From the NCBI GenBank assembly GCA_004519485.1, contig CP038126.1, forward strand, positions 411,664 to 475,663: a stretch of DNA of 64,000 nt, written 5' to 3'. Numbering within the stretch: the stretch's first letter is position 1; each line of letters opens with the position of its first letter. This document shows, one piece after another, positions 1 through 12,219 of this stretch. Below the pieces are notes generated by a model that was not told the origin of the DNA, ran no database searches, and worked only from the letters and a program-made list of their open reading frames with translations. Made by a program: the position numbers and the translations under genes. The DNA comes from Nannochloropsis oceanica (Eukaryota; Sar; Eustigmatophyceae; Eustigmatales; Monodopsidaceae).

Positions 1-275
1 TGATGCATTTAGTATCATACCGTATCGTGCAGATACCTGCCCTTTGCGCCCGAAAATTTTTGTCCCCGGTCTCCTCATTTTGGGGGCCGTTTCAAAGTTC
101 ACCTCATGATTCAATAAGAACGAGACTCACTCCACTTTCCCTCTGCCTTGCCGTTCAATCAAACGTAAAGGCCCGCATAAAGGAAGGAGATGGGCAAGAC
201 CAAACCAAATCCAAAAGAGACCTAGACGAGAATGGGGACAAAAAGAGCGACTCGGTCAACAGCCGCGTGACGGAT

Positions 276-353
276 GACAACTGCGAGATTCGAACTCGCG
301 CCCGAAGATATGAGCCTTAATCATACGCCTTAGACCAACTCGGCCAAGTTGTC
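276..353 (-). tRNA. tRNA-Leu (anticodon AAG)
   Basis: Read on the minus strand this folds as a complete cloverleaf. The acceptor GACAACT pairs with AGTTGTC, the D-arm starts GCCGAGT, the anticodon stem is TATGA/TCATA with loop TTAAGGC (anticodon AAG, codon CUU), there is a 9-nt variable region, and the T-arm is GCGAG-TTCGAAT-CTCGC. CCA is not encoded, as expected for a nuclear eukaryotic gene. There is no intron. The internal A and B boxes for RNA polymerase III are intact. The D-arm and 9-nt variable region are typical of leucine tRNAs. Confidence 0.93.
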
Positions 354-1312
354 AACTCAGAAGTCATAAGAGAGATCTTGCCATTTATCAAAACGATATG
401 TGAATCCGACATGTTCTCATGTGGTAAGTGGACAGAACGAAAGGTGAAGAGGTCATCCCTTCCTTGAGTGCATGCGGCTTTCGATATATCCACGGCGAAT
501 GCTGCGAGTTCGACAGTTTTAATGTTTGTACACTCTCTTTTTGCTGTAACATTTCATTTTGAGACCAGGCTGATGAAGGATTTGGCTGAGGACAAAGTGG
601 CATCAACGCCAACTATCCTACTTCCCTGAAGGATTACACTGAGTAGCACCCGTGGGCTGAAGGGATGGAAGGAAGCACGTGGAGGATAATAGGCGGAGGC
701 CCCCTTCTTTGGGTCGCTCAAAGTTGGAAAAAGGCAAGAATTTGCAGTAAAATAGGGAGAAAGGCCAGGGCGATATGGGCAAAAAAGAACGGGGCAGGCA
801 GAGGGCAAAGTGTTGTGAGGGATCGCCTCTACTGCTGATCGAAATGAGGGTCCTGCGGGCGACAACGAAGAGAATGCAAGTCACGGGCCAGAGCTGCATG
901 TTCTGTTACTGTAGAACAATAGAATGCGGGAGCTAAAGAATTGAAGAAAAGGAACAAGGCACCACCAAAATGTGGGAAGTGAAATGCTTGAGCTTGGTCG
1001 AGCATGATCTCTTCGAGAGGCGAAATCGAGAAGCCTACACATAGGTGCGGACAGGCCCATGAAAAGCATATCAACACACAAAAAATCAAGTAAGTCCCTC
1101 ATCGATGGGTCGATGTAGTGATAATACCTTCTCCTGGCGTCGACAAACATAAATGCCCCTCAGGGGGGGTACGTCGAATCAGCGGGAAGGGCAACATTGT
1201 GACGAGTGCTCGGGATTAAGATTGTGGGTTATGTGGCAATCATGATCTATGAAAAGAAAACGTCAGATGTACACACTAAACGAACTAGTAAATTTAAAAA
1301 GTATACGGTTAT
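354..1312. other. Spacer between tRNA genes, no gene seen
   Basis: About 1 kb between the two tRNA genes. Open frames on the minus strand (about 390-1150) lack splice-compatible neighbours, domain motifs or codon structure that I can recognise. I see no protein-coding gene here, nor in 1389-1942 between the second tRNA and the stop codon of the aminotransferase gene. That second stretch holds a 68-codon open frame (1476-1682) with no recognisable features. Confidence 0.5.
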
Positions 1313-1388
1313 GACAAAGACGAGACTCGAACTCGCGCCCGAAGACTAGTACCTGAAACTAGCGCCTTAACCACTCGGCCACTTTGCC
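1313..1388 (-). tRNA. tRNA-Leu (anticodon CAG)
   Basis: A second minus-strand cloverleaf about 1 kb from the first. The acceptor GGCAAAG pairs with CTTTGTC (one G-U pair), the anticodon stem is CTAGT/ACTAG with loop TTCAGGT (anticodon CAG, codon CUG), and the T-arm is GCGAG-TTCGAGT-CTCGT. The variable region (TCTTCGGGC) and most of the T-arm are identical to the AAG gene, so the two are probably related copies that now read different leucine codons. It has no intron and no encoded CCA. Confidence 0.93.
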
Positions 1389-1942
1389 ATTGATATCGTA
1401 CCTTGTGAGTGGAATTCTCATTTTATCAAGCAAGGGCTTGGGCATTACTACGTTGCGTTCGGCAGTGGTCAGGAAGTGGACAAAAAGACGCAAGATAACA
1501 CCAAACTGCATGAATTAAAGGCTAAGAGCAGCTGGGGGAGGCGTCCCGTCACGTTTAAGGTTGGATCAGGCAAAAGACATACAATTGTCATGGGTCTGAT
1601 GGGAGTGGTAATGTGCCGCTGCAGAGGTCGGGGAGGATGGCAGTACATTACGTGGGAAGAGGCTAAAAGAGGCAGCAGCTGATGAGTTTAAGTTTCCTAC
1701 GATCCTAAAATGATCGCGTGCAACCTATACCCGCAAACAAATGCTACCTAACATTGCACAAGTCCGCTCCGTCACAGGATTACACACAAGGGTCCAGGTA
1801 GGTATAAAGTCATGCAAAAGCAAAACCAACCCACTCCCCTAGCCCCTTGTTTCGAGCGTATAACAACGTGTCTTAAATTCTTTCTTTTCTTCGTCCAGTC
1901 AGTCGCATAATATCTGTCTGTCCCAATCCATTCCTGCCATTC

Positions 1943-4900
1943 CTATTGTACATCCTTCCCTCCCCCTCCCTCCCGCCGCAGTCGCTGATCCTGCCCCAGC
2001 TTCCTGAAAGCAGCTGCCGCCGCCTCGAGCGTCTCGTCCGTCTTGCAAAACGTGAACCTTACTAGGCTCTTCCTCCCTCCTCCTCCTCCTCCCCCGTCTT
2101 CCTCCTCGTCCCCTCCCTCTCCTGCTGTCCGCGGGCCGTAAAAGGCACTGGTGGGGATCGAGACGACGCCGTATTCGAGCGCGAGCCATCGGCAAAAGGC
2201 CCAGTCCCTCGTCATGACAGGCATGGCCGGTGTGCCTGTGATGAGGAGGGAGGGAAGGAGAGAAAGAAGGGTGAGGGGACAGTATGAGGGACGCTTTTTG
2301 ATTAATTAAGTAAAATAGGAGGGACAAGTTGATAATTAAATATAAAGAGTAAAGTATGAGGGTTGGATGGCGATGCTTAAGTCTCTCTATAAAAAATACA
2401 AGGAGAGAAGCAATGGAGGGAAGGAGGGAGCGAGGGTTTTACCTTCCCGAAGGTACACCTCGGGCACTGCGACGTGAGAGACATCGCCAAGAAGGAAGAA
2501 GCCGCCCTGAGGTTGAGGGAGGGAGGGGTGTGAGTAAGGTCGCGGGTATTCTTCAATAAGTAGAAAGCTTAATCTTCCCTCCCTCCCTCCCTCCCTCCCT
2601 CCCTCCCTTCCCCCCTCCCTTCTCACCTCGCTCTTCAAAGTCTTGATGCCTGCTTCTTCCAAGGCCGCGGTGAGTCTGTCTCTCTTGGTCCTAAATCCCT
2701 TCGCCAGCCACGAATAGTACGTAGGGCAGCCTGCAGGGAGGGAGGGAGGGAGGAAGGGAGGGAGAGAGGGAGGGAAGGAGGGAGGGAGGGAGGGAGGGAG
2801 GGCGGGTATGAATGTAAAGACACGCGCACACTTGTTGGGCACAGGAAAATAGGAACGGAAGGAGGGAAGGAGGGATGGAGCGAGGGAAGGAGCGAGGGAA
2901 GGAAGGAGTGAACGGACCTTCGTAGGGAAGCTCCGCCCTGCGGATGACATGGGTGAGGGCCTCCTGCATGGGAGTGGAGGCACAAAATTGGATGTAGGGT
3001 AACGCCACCTGAATGTCAGCGAGGTAGGTGGCCGGGCCTACGATCCAGCCGACCTGAGGGGAGGGAGGGAGGGAGAGTGGAGGGAGGGAGGCAGGGGGGG
3101 TGGGGTTACTTGCGGCGGTTGTCGACGTTGCCCTCCCTCACTCGCCTGTCACATCATGTATCTTTTCTCCTTCCCTCCCTCCCTCCCTCCCTCCTTCCCT
3201 CACCTGCCATCCCGTCACGCTGAAGGTCTTGCCGGCCGAGGAGACGGTCAGCGTTCGGTCAAACATACCCGGAAGAGAGGCGAAATGGATGTGGCCCTGT
3301 GAGGAGGGAGGGAGGGAGGGAGGGAGGGAGGGGGGATGAGTGACATGAGTGATACTAGGGATGCCTTTGGATTTGAAGGAAAGGAAGGGAGTGAGAGAGA
3401 GGGGGAGGGAGGAAGAGAGGGAGGGAGGGAAGGAGGGAGGGCTCCCGCACGCACCTGAGAGCCTTCCTCAAAGACGGTGAACTTGTACACCTCGTCGGAG
3501 ATAACGACCAGACCCTCCTGGGAACGGACTAAGGCCGCAATGCCCTCCATCTCCTGGCGCGTGAACACCTTTCCCGTAGGGTTGTGCGGGCTGGGGGAGG
3601 GAGGGAGGGAGGGAGGGAGGGAGGGAGGGAGGTGAGGACCATGTCAGGGGGAGGGGAAGAGGGTGCAATAGAGGGAGGAGGAAAGGGAGGGAGAGAGGGA
3701 AGGGACCTACCTGTTGAGAATGAGCAGCCGTGTCTTGGGCGTGATAGCAGCGGCGAGGGCCTCCATGTCAACGTCCCAGCCGTTGGAGCCGTTGGGAACG
3801 AGAGGAACGAAAACGGGCGTGCCACCTGCGCGAGGGAGGAAGGGAGGGAGGGAAATTTGTCAAAGGAAGAGAGGGAGGGAGGGAGTTAGGACACTCTGCC
3901 AGGGGCAGGGAATAGCAGGGAAGCTGAAAGGGGGAAAGGGCGGGAGGGAGGGAGGGGGGGAAGGAGGGAGGGAGGGAAAGGCGCACCTGCTAAACGGATC
4001 TGTCCGACATAAAGATCGAAAAACGGCTCCAAGAGGATGACCTCATCCCCTGGCGCCACGAGCGACTGTAAAGCAATGTACAGGGCCTGAGGGAACAAGG
4101 GAAAGAGGGGATGAGTGAGTGCATGACCTAGCAGAAGAATAGCACTGTGACGGCTACTCCCTCCCTCCCTCCTGCCCTCCCTCCCTCCCTCCCTCCCTCC
4201 CTCCCTCCCTCCCTCCCTCCCTCCCTCCCTCCCTACCTGGGACGCGCCCACGGTAACGGCCACCTCCTTCATTGGGTCAACCGTCCTGTGCATGTGCTTG
4301 CTGTACCGCTCGGCGAGGAGCTGCACTAAAGCGGGATGGCCTGCGGAGGGAAGGGAGGGAGGGATGGAGGGGATGAGGGTGAGAAAGAGATCCTCTCCTG
4401 GCATTCATTGTGGCAAATGAAAAGGAAGGGAGAAAAGAAGGGAGAGTGGGAGATAGGCGGAGAAGGAGGGAGGGAAGGACGTACCTGCCGTTCGGGTGTA
4501 CTGATTGAAGTTACCGTTAATGGCGGCGTGGGCAGCCTCTGTGACGAAGGCCGGCGGGTTCCAATTAGGAAAGCCTTGGCCGAGATTGATCACCTTCTCG
4601 GGAGGCAACGACGCGGCCAGTGCACCGAATTCTACCCATACCTGGATGAGGAAGGAGAAAGGGAGGGAGGGAGAGAAGGAGGGAGGGAGGGAGGGAGGGA
4701 GGGAGGGAGGGAGGGAGGGAGGGAGGGTGTTGGCTTGTCGTAGCTTGGGAAAGTAGGGGAGGGCGGGTGTGGGGACGGAGAGAGGGAAGAGAGAGGGGAA
4801 GAGGAAGAAAAGAGGGGGGGGGCGCACCGTGGGAGCGTTGTTGGGTTTTCGTAATTTGGTTGCAATGACGCTCGAGGCGTGATAATGAGGCTCGAGCTCG

Positions 4901-5376
4901 TGGGCGGGGGAGGAGGAGGAGAAAGAGGAGGAGGAGAAGGAGGAAAAGGAGGAGGACGACGAGGAAGAGGAGGAGGAGGGTTGTGGGGATGGAGGATTAG
5001 AGTGGACTTTGCTGCTATTTATGCCACCGCTACTACTGCTGTTGCTACTGCTGCTGCTCCTACTGCTACTACTCGTGGTGGACGTTTTGGTCTTCGCCCT
5101 CAGAGCGATAATCCCCTGCTGCTGCTGCTCCTGGTGCAGCGGCGGTCTTCTCCTCCCCCTCGATGACGAGTGCTGCTCTCGATTCCTCGCGTTACAATGC
5201 AGCACACGCGGGACAAACGCATCCGCCACCAGCCTTATACTGCGTCCCTTTGTCTCTGTTTTTTCCCATGGCGCGCCTGAGAGGAAGAGCAGGAGCAGCA
5301 AGCAGGTTGAGGTCGTGCTGGAGAGGAGGCATACATTTCTTTTTGGTGGTCTAGCACGCAGTGCTGTCGCTATCAT
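1943..5376 (-). CDS. PLP aminotransferase, kynurenine/glutamine transaminase type
   Basis: Eleven exons on the minus strand (5376-4828, 4641-4485, 4340-4237, 4086-3987, 3825-3711, 3590-3455, 3296-3204, 3053-2918, 2730-2627, 2506-2443, 2235-1943) with GT-AG introns of compatible phase give 616 codons. The core is a fold-type I class I/II aminotransferase closest to kynurenine aminotransferase/glutamine transaminase K. It shows NLGQGFPNW near the start of the domain, PHNPTGK, the cofactor segment SDEVYKF, and SSAGKTFSVTGW with the Schiff-base lysine near residue 410. Such enzymes transfer the amino group of kynurenine, glutamine or aromatic/sulphur amino acids to a 2-oxo acid. About 180 residues precede the catalytic domain: a hydrophobic Leu run (about residues 25-32), then ADAFVPR, which resembles the heterokont plastid-import motif, then a poly-Ser linker. 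Plastid targeting is therefore likely but unproven, because the spacing is longer than usual. Substrate preference cannot be read from the sequence. Confidence 0.93.
4155..4234 (+). repeat. (CCCT)n intron repeat (representative)
   Basis: Near-pure CCCT run filling the donor-proximal side of an aminotransferase intron (GGGA on the transcript). Comparable runs occur at about 12990-13054, 13618-13660, 13910-13955, 14161-14215, 29335-29365 (CCT type), 47240-47350, 48590-48636 and 60890-60925. They account for most of the spurious [16 protein letters not shown] open frames. Confidence 0.95.
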
Positions 5377-8300
5377 GCCTCTCCTGATGTTACAAACACC
5401 TGTATTCTTGCGATTCCCGCAGCCTCTATGTGTGTGGGTGGGTGCATGTGGGGCGAAGAGGGGTGAGTGACTCGGCAACTGCTCCCATCGATGCGCCACG
5501 TACCGCACACTTTTACACACTGCGAGCACGGCTGCATGTTGGTCCGGCCGACCAGGCTGGGTATATAGCCCCAAGGCCACCCGCACACTCGCTAGATAGA
5601 AGGCATGCATATCTTATCAAGGTATTCGAACCCGTGTTATGACATAATGTCTGACAGGCTGTGTTTGCTGAGCTCATCAGTGGCTCGGTCCTCGCGTCTC
5701 GCCGGCTTCGCCGCTTCTTGTCGAAGAACTGTTCTTTGATGTGGTCTTCCCTTTCTCACGATACATGCTCTCACTGTCCACGCCCCCAACCTCCAACCGC
5801 ACACTCACAGGAAAGACGCCAAGGTCCTGTACTCCCTCCTCGCACGGTTTGTCCCCCGGCCGGCGCAGCGCAAAAGGCGCCGGCTGTCATCGAAGCCTCA
5901 TTGTTCGACCTCCCGCCCCATCCCTCCAACCCTTCGCTCCTCATTAATTCCGCTCCTGCCCCGTCAATAGACTACAAGACAGCAAGATTACACGCCCTAC
6001 ACGATTCCCTTGCATCTTCTTCCTCCATCACCTCCTCTTCCATCTCCCCTCGCGCCTGCCAGCCTGCCCACGTCCGCACACGAAAGGTAAGCCTCTAACC
6101 ATTTCTTTTATCTCTTCCACCTGTGACATACCACCTCTCGTATACACACCACTACTACCATTATTATTTTTAATCATTCCGCCGTGATGCAAACGACAAG
6201 GACATCAAGTCAGTCAATAAATAAATCGACTGCCAAATTCTCCTTTCCTTTCTTCCCTCCCACCTTCTCTCCCTCCTCCACTCCCCCCTTTTTCCTTCGG
6301 GATTAAGGGACGGAAATAAGGGAGGAAAGAGATTGAGAGAGAGGGAGGTTTCATCCCTGTTCACATTTATTTTTATTTTCTCTTTTTCCTATTTTGGAGA
6401 GAGCGAATCATGAATGGTTGAAAGAATGCTTACCTTGACGGTATGTCGACGAAAGGAAGGAGAAGCGAGGTGACGAGGGAGAAAGACGTTAAAAGGAGAA
6501 GGAGCAGGTAGGGAGCGACAAGATTGAGAGGAGGGAGGAAGAGTAAAGGGGATTTTGGGCGTATGGGTGAGATAAGAGGGGAGAGAGAGATGCGTGCGTG
6601 CGACTGGTTTTGAGACACGCACAATTCCACCATTGATCACTCCCATGACCGCCTTTTTGATTATTTTTATTATTATTAGGAGTATGGCTATTATTATTTT
6701 TATTATTTACATCTTACTTCTCTTTTTAATTCATTTAATTATTTCATTCAATTACTTATTTAAATTCTCCTTTATTTGGAAAAATAAAAAATCGAGACAC
6801 ACACACCCCCTTGTGGTTTTGGTGGTTAGTAACCCTAACAGAGTGTTTTCAGGCCTACGGTACCCGGACAAGGCTGACTCATAGATGAAATTAGATGACA
6901 GATAGGGCACTTAGAGGGGGTTTCCTCTCTATTTAGATATGTCCTTGATTGACTTTGATGGGTCGTGAGCCGTGTCTTGTCCCGCCTTGGTCTTTACCCA
7001 TTTGCAATTTATTTGCATTTTGGCCTCTTTATGAGTGCTTGTGAGTGCGTGTTTGTGTGTGTGTGTGTGTGTGTATGGAAAAGGGAGGGAAGATGGGAGG
7101 AGGGAGGGAGGGGGGGAGAGAGGGAGGAAGGGAGAGAGGGAAGGAGGAAGGCAGCTCGAGGGAGGGGGTGAGAGGGAGGAAGGGAGAGGATGGGAGTTGT
7201 ATCTCTTTCAGTACTTTCTTCCCACTTTGGTCACTTTCCTCTTTGGAGGAAGGAGGCGGGGAGGGAGGGAGGGAAAGCAGAGGCGACAATGACCCTTCCG
7301 TTCCTTTCTTTCGTTTCCCTTCATCTCCCTTGTCTTCTTTCTTCTACTCGCGCTCTTCCTTCTTCAAATTTTCCCTTCTTGTCTTATCTTCCACCTTTCA
7401 ATCTTTCCCTTGGGTGTCTTTGTGTATGTGTGTGTCTCACGCATACGCATGCGCCGACAAGCACACGCACTCATATGTCATGCCTTCATCTAAAAGTTGA
7501 TTTATCTCTCAGACAGAGGGTCGATTTGGGGAGGATGGGAGAAGGAAGAGAAGGAGGGAGAGCAGGTGACTTGTCTAGCGGCCAAGGCGGAAAGGGATAG
7601 GAGGAGGAATGTGGAGGAGGTAAAGAGGAGGAAGAAGGAGAGAGAGAGTGTTTTTTTCATCTATTTATTTACTCATTTATTTATTAAATTAAATAAATGA
7701 GTAAATAAATAATTCCGAGTCCTATTTTTTGTGTGAATTCTTGCAAGAGACTCTCCTCCTTCTTGGCTAGCTTTCTCTTCCCTTTTTTGGGGGGGCGGAC
7801 TGCTAGTCTGTGTGCCCGCAATTTCTATATATTTGTTTATTTTATGTAATTTATTTTATTCATTTATGTGGATAAAATTTATTCATTGATAACAAATGTT
7901 TTTGCGCAGGAAGGGATAGGGAGCAAGGGGGTAGAGGGCTGTTCATTCCCACCCACAGGACTCGAAGCGCGACACTTTTTTCCCATTGAATTATAGGAGA
8001 GAGAGTATTTAGAGAGACTGAGAAGCCCTAGACTGGAATGATCCTCCCCTTTTTGGTTCTCGCAAGAGACCCAAAACGCATCTTGTTTACCTTCATATGA
8101 TAATGATGGTAATTTAAGGTGTGCTTCCCTCCCTTCCTGCCTCACTTCCCGGACCCTCAACCCTTTTGTCTTGCCCCTCTTAAGGCCTCTCTCCCTCCTT
8201 CCTTCTTTTCGTCGGAAGGGGGGGAAGGTCAGGAGGGGCTCCTTCTCCTCCTAGTCCTCCTCCTCCTCCTCCTCCTTCTTCACTCCTTTATTTTGGGTCG

Positions 8301-10445
8301 GATCCAAAATGTTGTTCTCCCGTCTTTGTCCTTCTCTTTCTCTCTTCTCCTCTCCTTGGGCAGACGCCGTGTAAAAAAGTGTCGCATCTCTTCCACCTCT
8401 TTCTTTCTCTTCAAGTTCAATCAACCAGTCAATAAAAATAATTTCCTTAGAGGAAATCCCCCTTCCTCCCCCCTTTCCTTCTTTTCCTCCACTATTTTCT
8501 TCTCTTCTTCCCAAGGGTTGGGGGGGAAGGAGATAAGGAGGAGGGGACGGCACAAAATTAGCATGCGCTCGGTGGGATGAGTGGATGTGTGCGAGAGAAA
8601 GAGAGAGAAAGAAAGGAGGGGGTCCCTTGCCGTCTCAATTTTTTATTTAATTGAATAAGTATTAATTTACTCATTCGATTAATGTATTTATTCAATCCCT
8701 CTTTATTTTTCCAAGGAGATTTTCATTTATTTATTTGAATGCAAGAATGATATATTGAAGAGAGAGGTAGTAAACAATAATCACTAATAGTACGTCATAT
8801 CTTATAATAATAATATTGATAAAAGGATTAATCGTGCGTCTGTGTATATGGTGGTGATCGTGTATGTGTCTCCTCCGGACCGCTAGCCCCTCTGTATTTC
8901 CTCCTCTTTTTTCCCTCTCCATCATTGCACCCCTTCCCCCCTCTTCCTCCCTCCATCTCGAACCCGCTCTCCTTCCCTCCCATTCTTTATGTCCTCTCTC
9001 CTCTTCTACCTTTTTTTATTCTCTCTTTCGATCCCTGACGGGTTGGGATGTCTATGTTTCTCTTTCTGCTCTCTCTTACTTCTTTTTGAGAAGAGGAGGG
9101 AGGAAGGAAGGGAGGGAGGAGTGTTATCGGGCAGAAAAGATGACTGACGACGAGTCTCCTTCTTGGTGTGTGTCTGTGTGACTCGTTACCTTTTTCATGA
9201 GATGTCACATACTTAGGGAATGAACAGCCCCACTGTGGAGGATGGATCATCAATTTATTAATTAATCAAATGATTGTTCAATTATTTTGATTAAAGAAAG
9301 AGGGTGAAAAGAACTGTGAAGGGCGCATGTTTTAATTGTATGTGGATGAGTGGCTGAATACTGACGCATGCGTGTTGTAAAACAAGAAGAGAGGGGGAGA
9401 AAGGAGAAAAAAGGCATGAAGAGGGGAGGGAGGGAGGAAGGGGAGGATGGGAGGATGGGAGGGAGAGGTGAGGTGGGAGCATGCAGTCTTGAGAAGGGGG
9501 GCCAGACGAGGAGGCAAGTATCTGTCATTTTTTCCTGTCCTTTTTGTCCCTCTCTCTCTTCATTTTCAGTCTTTGTCCTTCATCCCCTTCTTGCTTGGTT
9601 TTGGCCTGTACATTTGTTGTATTGTCGAGATCAGGGCGCCTCCCCCTTTTGATTATTCGTTTAAATGAGTAATGGGGGAGGAAAAGGAGGGGAGAAAGGC
9701 GCACGGTGTTTCGTCGCCCAGCCTTGTCGAAGGAGGAGACAGAGCAGGGAGAGAGGGAGGAGGAGGAGGGTGCGGGAGGGAGGGATGGAGGCAAGGGTGA
9801 AGAGGGCGGGGAGGTAGCGTTCTGCTGTTTCCATGGCTCTCGTCCCTTCCACAGCTTGTCCGTTCCGAGGACTCTCGTTTCTCTGTCAGGTCACGGTTTG
9901 TTCTCTCTCACTTCTTAATCCTCCTTGTCACCATCTTTCGTCGTCCATGTCCTCTCTTCTGGTACTCCTTTACGGGTTTTTTTCCTCTTCTTTTACTCCA
10001 TCTTCATTTTTTCACGTGTGTGCGTGTGCGAATGATTATTTCATCCCACACCCCAAAGGAATGCCCTTCTCGTTTATCTCCTTTTACCTTCTTTCGTATT
10101 TTTTAATTTGTGAATTTCCTCCTTTTTTCCAGTAAAATCTTTACGATTTTATTGCTCATGGAGAAGAGGAGAAATGAGTAAATCGTATTTATTCATTTAT
10201 TTATATCTATAAATACTCGTAATGTCGAACGAATCCCAAAAATAAATTGACTGAGCGGAATTTCTTAATTAATATATGCATGTGTTCATTTTAGTGAGAA
10301 ATAAAAGAATAGGATAATTGTAGTAGTGGTGAACATTCTCAATTCTTCCCTTCCTCTCCTCAGACACGCTGACACTCACCCGCCCTTCCAACCCTCCCTC
10401 ATCTCCTCCCTCCCTCCCCATCCATCCACGAGGCAAAAGAAACGG
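5377..10445. other. Gene-poor 5 kb, possible 5'-UTR exon and long intron
   Basis: No convincing coding exon on either strand. The first 700 bp are GC-rich and could serve both the aminotransferase and a plus-strand transcript. A plausible leader exon ends at 6087 before GTAAGC, and a good acceptor (CTCTCCTCAG) lies near 10364, just upstream of the alpha/beta-hydrolase start codon. The interval could therefore be a 4.3-kb 5'-UTR intron. The interior is pyrimidine-rich with TTTATTTA-type AT tracts and a short (GT)n run near 7053. Unlike the other introns it has few long CCCT arrays. Confidence 0.4.
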
Positions 10446-10514
10446 ATGATTCAATTACGTCGAGCATCAGCAAAGGTCCTGAGTAGAGGGGTAGGTAGAA
10501 GAGAGGGAGGAAAT

Positions 10515-10560
<46 letters not shown>

Positions 10561-11978
10561 TAGTAGCAAGACCGATCACGGCAAGGAAACGGCCATGTAC
10601 TGTCCTTTTCTCCTCCTTCTCCTTCGCCTCCTTCTCCTTCTCCTCCTTTTCCTCCTTCTCCTCCTTCGCTATCTTCTCCTCCTCTTGTTCCTCCTTCTCC
10701 TCCTCCTCTTCTTCCTCCACCCGGATCCCTCTCACTCTCTTCTCCCCCTCCCTCTCCTGCCCCCTCGAACGACCCACACCTGTCCTCGTTCTACCTCCCG
10801 AGACCAAACGGAGAAAAGGCAGCAGCATGACCACAGCAGTCACTACTGGTGCCAGCGCCTCTTCCTTCCTCCAACCCTCCCTCCCTCCCTCTTCCTCCTT
10901 CGCCTCCTCCTCCTCCTCCCCCTCGTCGGAAATGGAATGGGCGCCGCTGGTGGATTTTTTCACTGAGCGAGGAGTGACCGTCGGGTGAGTGCAAGGATGG
11001 AGGGAGGGAGTGAGAGGAGGGAGAAAATGGGAGGAAAGTGGGTAGGAGAGAAGGGAGAAGGAGGGAGAGAGGGAGGATGGCAAACACCCTGTGATTGAAC
11101 AACTTCTCATCGCGCTTCCTCCCTTCCTTCCCCCATTTCTCCCTTCCTCGTCCCTCCCTCCTCACACCAGCTTCATCTCCGGGATCCACCGCGATTGCTC
11201 CTCTCTGTCGCTCGCTGACTATGAGGGACGGCTCGTCGCAGCTGTGAAGGATCTTGCCACCCCCAGCCCTGTTGTCATCGCGTTGTCGCCCTTGATGGTA
11301 TGGCAGGGAGGGAGGCCGGGAGGGAGGCAGGGAGGAAGATTTGCTCTATTTTTGATCCTTGTTTCAGCACCACAATTACATCCTAGCCCCTCCGACTTGT
11401 ATATCCTCCCCCCCCTTTCCCTCCGTCACTCCCTCTCTTCCTCCTTTCCTTCCCTCCTTCCCTGCCTCCCTAAGAGCTTTGTCGCTCAAAAGTACCTGGA
11501 GTCTCACGCTGCTGCCGGTGTTGTCCTCCTCGACCCCCTTCCTCCCTCCCCCTCCTCCCCCTCCTCCTCCTCCGGCAGCGCTCTTCAACGATACTCTCGA
11601 TGGGTACGGACGGAGGGAGGGGAGGAGGACGGGGAGGAGGACGGGGACGACGGTGAATTTCCTTGGCAGGCGATGAAGGAGGCAGGGAGGGAGGGAGGGG
11701 ACGTGAAGCTGGAGAGCGGAATCATGGACTGGCTCGTGCTTCTAAGTGGAGAACCGCCAAGCGGAGGAGGAAGGGAGGAAGGGATGGACGGGGCGCATCC
11801 GTTTTTGACGAGGGAGGACGTTCAGGCCTTGATTGAGATGCATGGAATGGATGGGAAGGAGAATGTGAAGGTGTTGAGGGAGAGAGGGAGGGAGGGAGGA
11901 ATGGAGGAGGGGCCGGAGCGGCAGGCGGTGGAGGAGATGGCGGGTCTGGTGTATGGATGGTACGATGATCGATTTTGA
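10446..11978 (+). CDS. alpha/beta-hydrolase-fold protein, non-canonical nucleophile elbow
   Basis: Three exons (10446-10984, 11171-11297, 11475-11978) give 389 residues. The N-terminal ~150 residues are low-complexity, including an Ala run encoded by a CAG-type triplet repeat and long Ser/Phe stretches. They start with a basic, Arg-rich segment that could be an organelle presequence. The following segment resembles the central alpha/beta-hydrolase fold: a strand TPSPVVIALSPLM, then SFVAQKYLESHAAAGVVLLDP, matching the nucleophile strand, the helix after it and the next strand. The usual G-x-S-x-G elbow reads A-L-S-P-L, keeping a serine (about residue 219) but not the flanking glycines. I do not see a convincing acid/His pair. 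It may be a degenerate or non-catalytic member. The alternative upstream ATG at 10326 is in frame. The last codons (GWYDDRF, stop) are repeated downstream as part of a minisatellite. Confidence 0.75.
10516..10562 (+). repeat. CAG/GCA triplet repeat inside coding exon
   Basis: An almost pure GCAGCAGCA run in the first exon of the hydrolase-like gene. It is read as poly-Ala with a few interruptions, and its length is likely to vary between strains. Confidence 0.85.
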
Positions 11979-12219
11979 GCATTGTAATGTTTGAGTATCG
12001 GAGTATATATCTAGATGGATGGATGGATGGATGGATGGATGGATGTATATACTACAATAACATGAACGGTACGATGATCGATTTAGAGCGTCGTAATGTT
12101 TGAGTATTGGAGTATATATCTAGATGGATGGATGGATGGATGGATGGATGGATGTATATACTACAATAACATGAACGGTACGATGATCGATTTAGAGCGT
12201 CGTAATGTTTGAGTATTGG
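11959..12219 (+). repeat. 109-bp minisatellite, about 2.4 copies
   Basis: A unit starting GGTACGATGATCGATTT begins at 11959, 12068 and 12177, an exact 109-bp period; the third copy is partial. Copy 1 contains the last six codons and stop of the hydrolase-like gene, so the array arose by duplication of the coding 3' end plus 3' UTR. Later copies carry a T-to-A change that removes the original TGA. Each of the first two units also contains a nested (GGAT)n run. Confidence 0.9.

Noticed and set aside
2387-2983. Open frames translating to [12 protein letters not shown] or [12 protein letters not shown] throughout the window
   Set aside because: These are three-frame readings of CCCT/GGGA intron arrays and overlap introns of genes supported by conserved exons.
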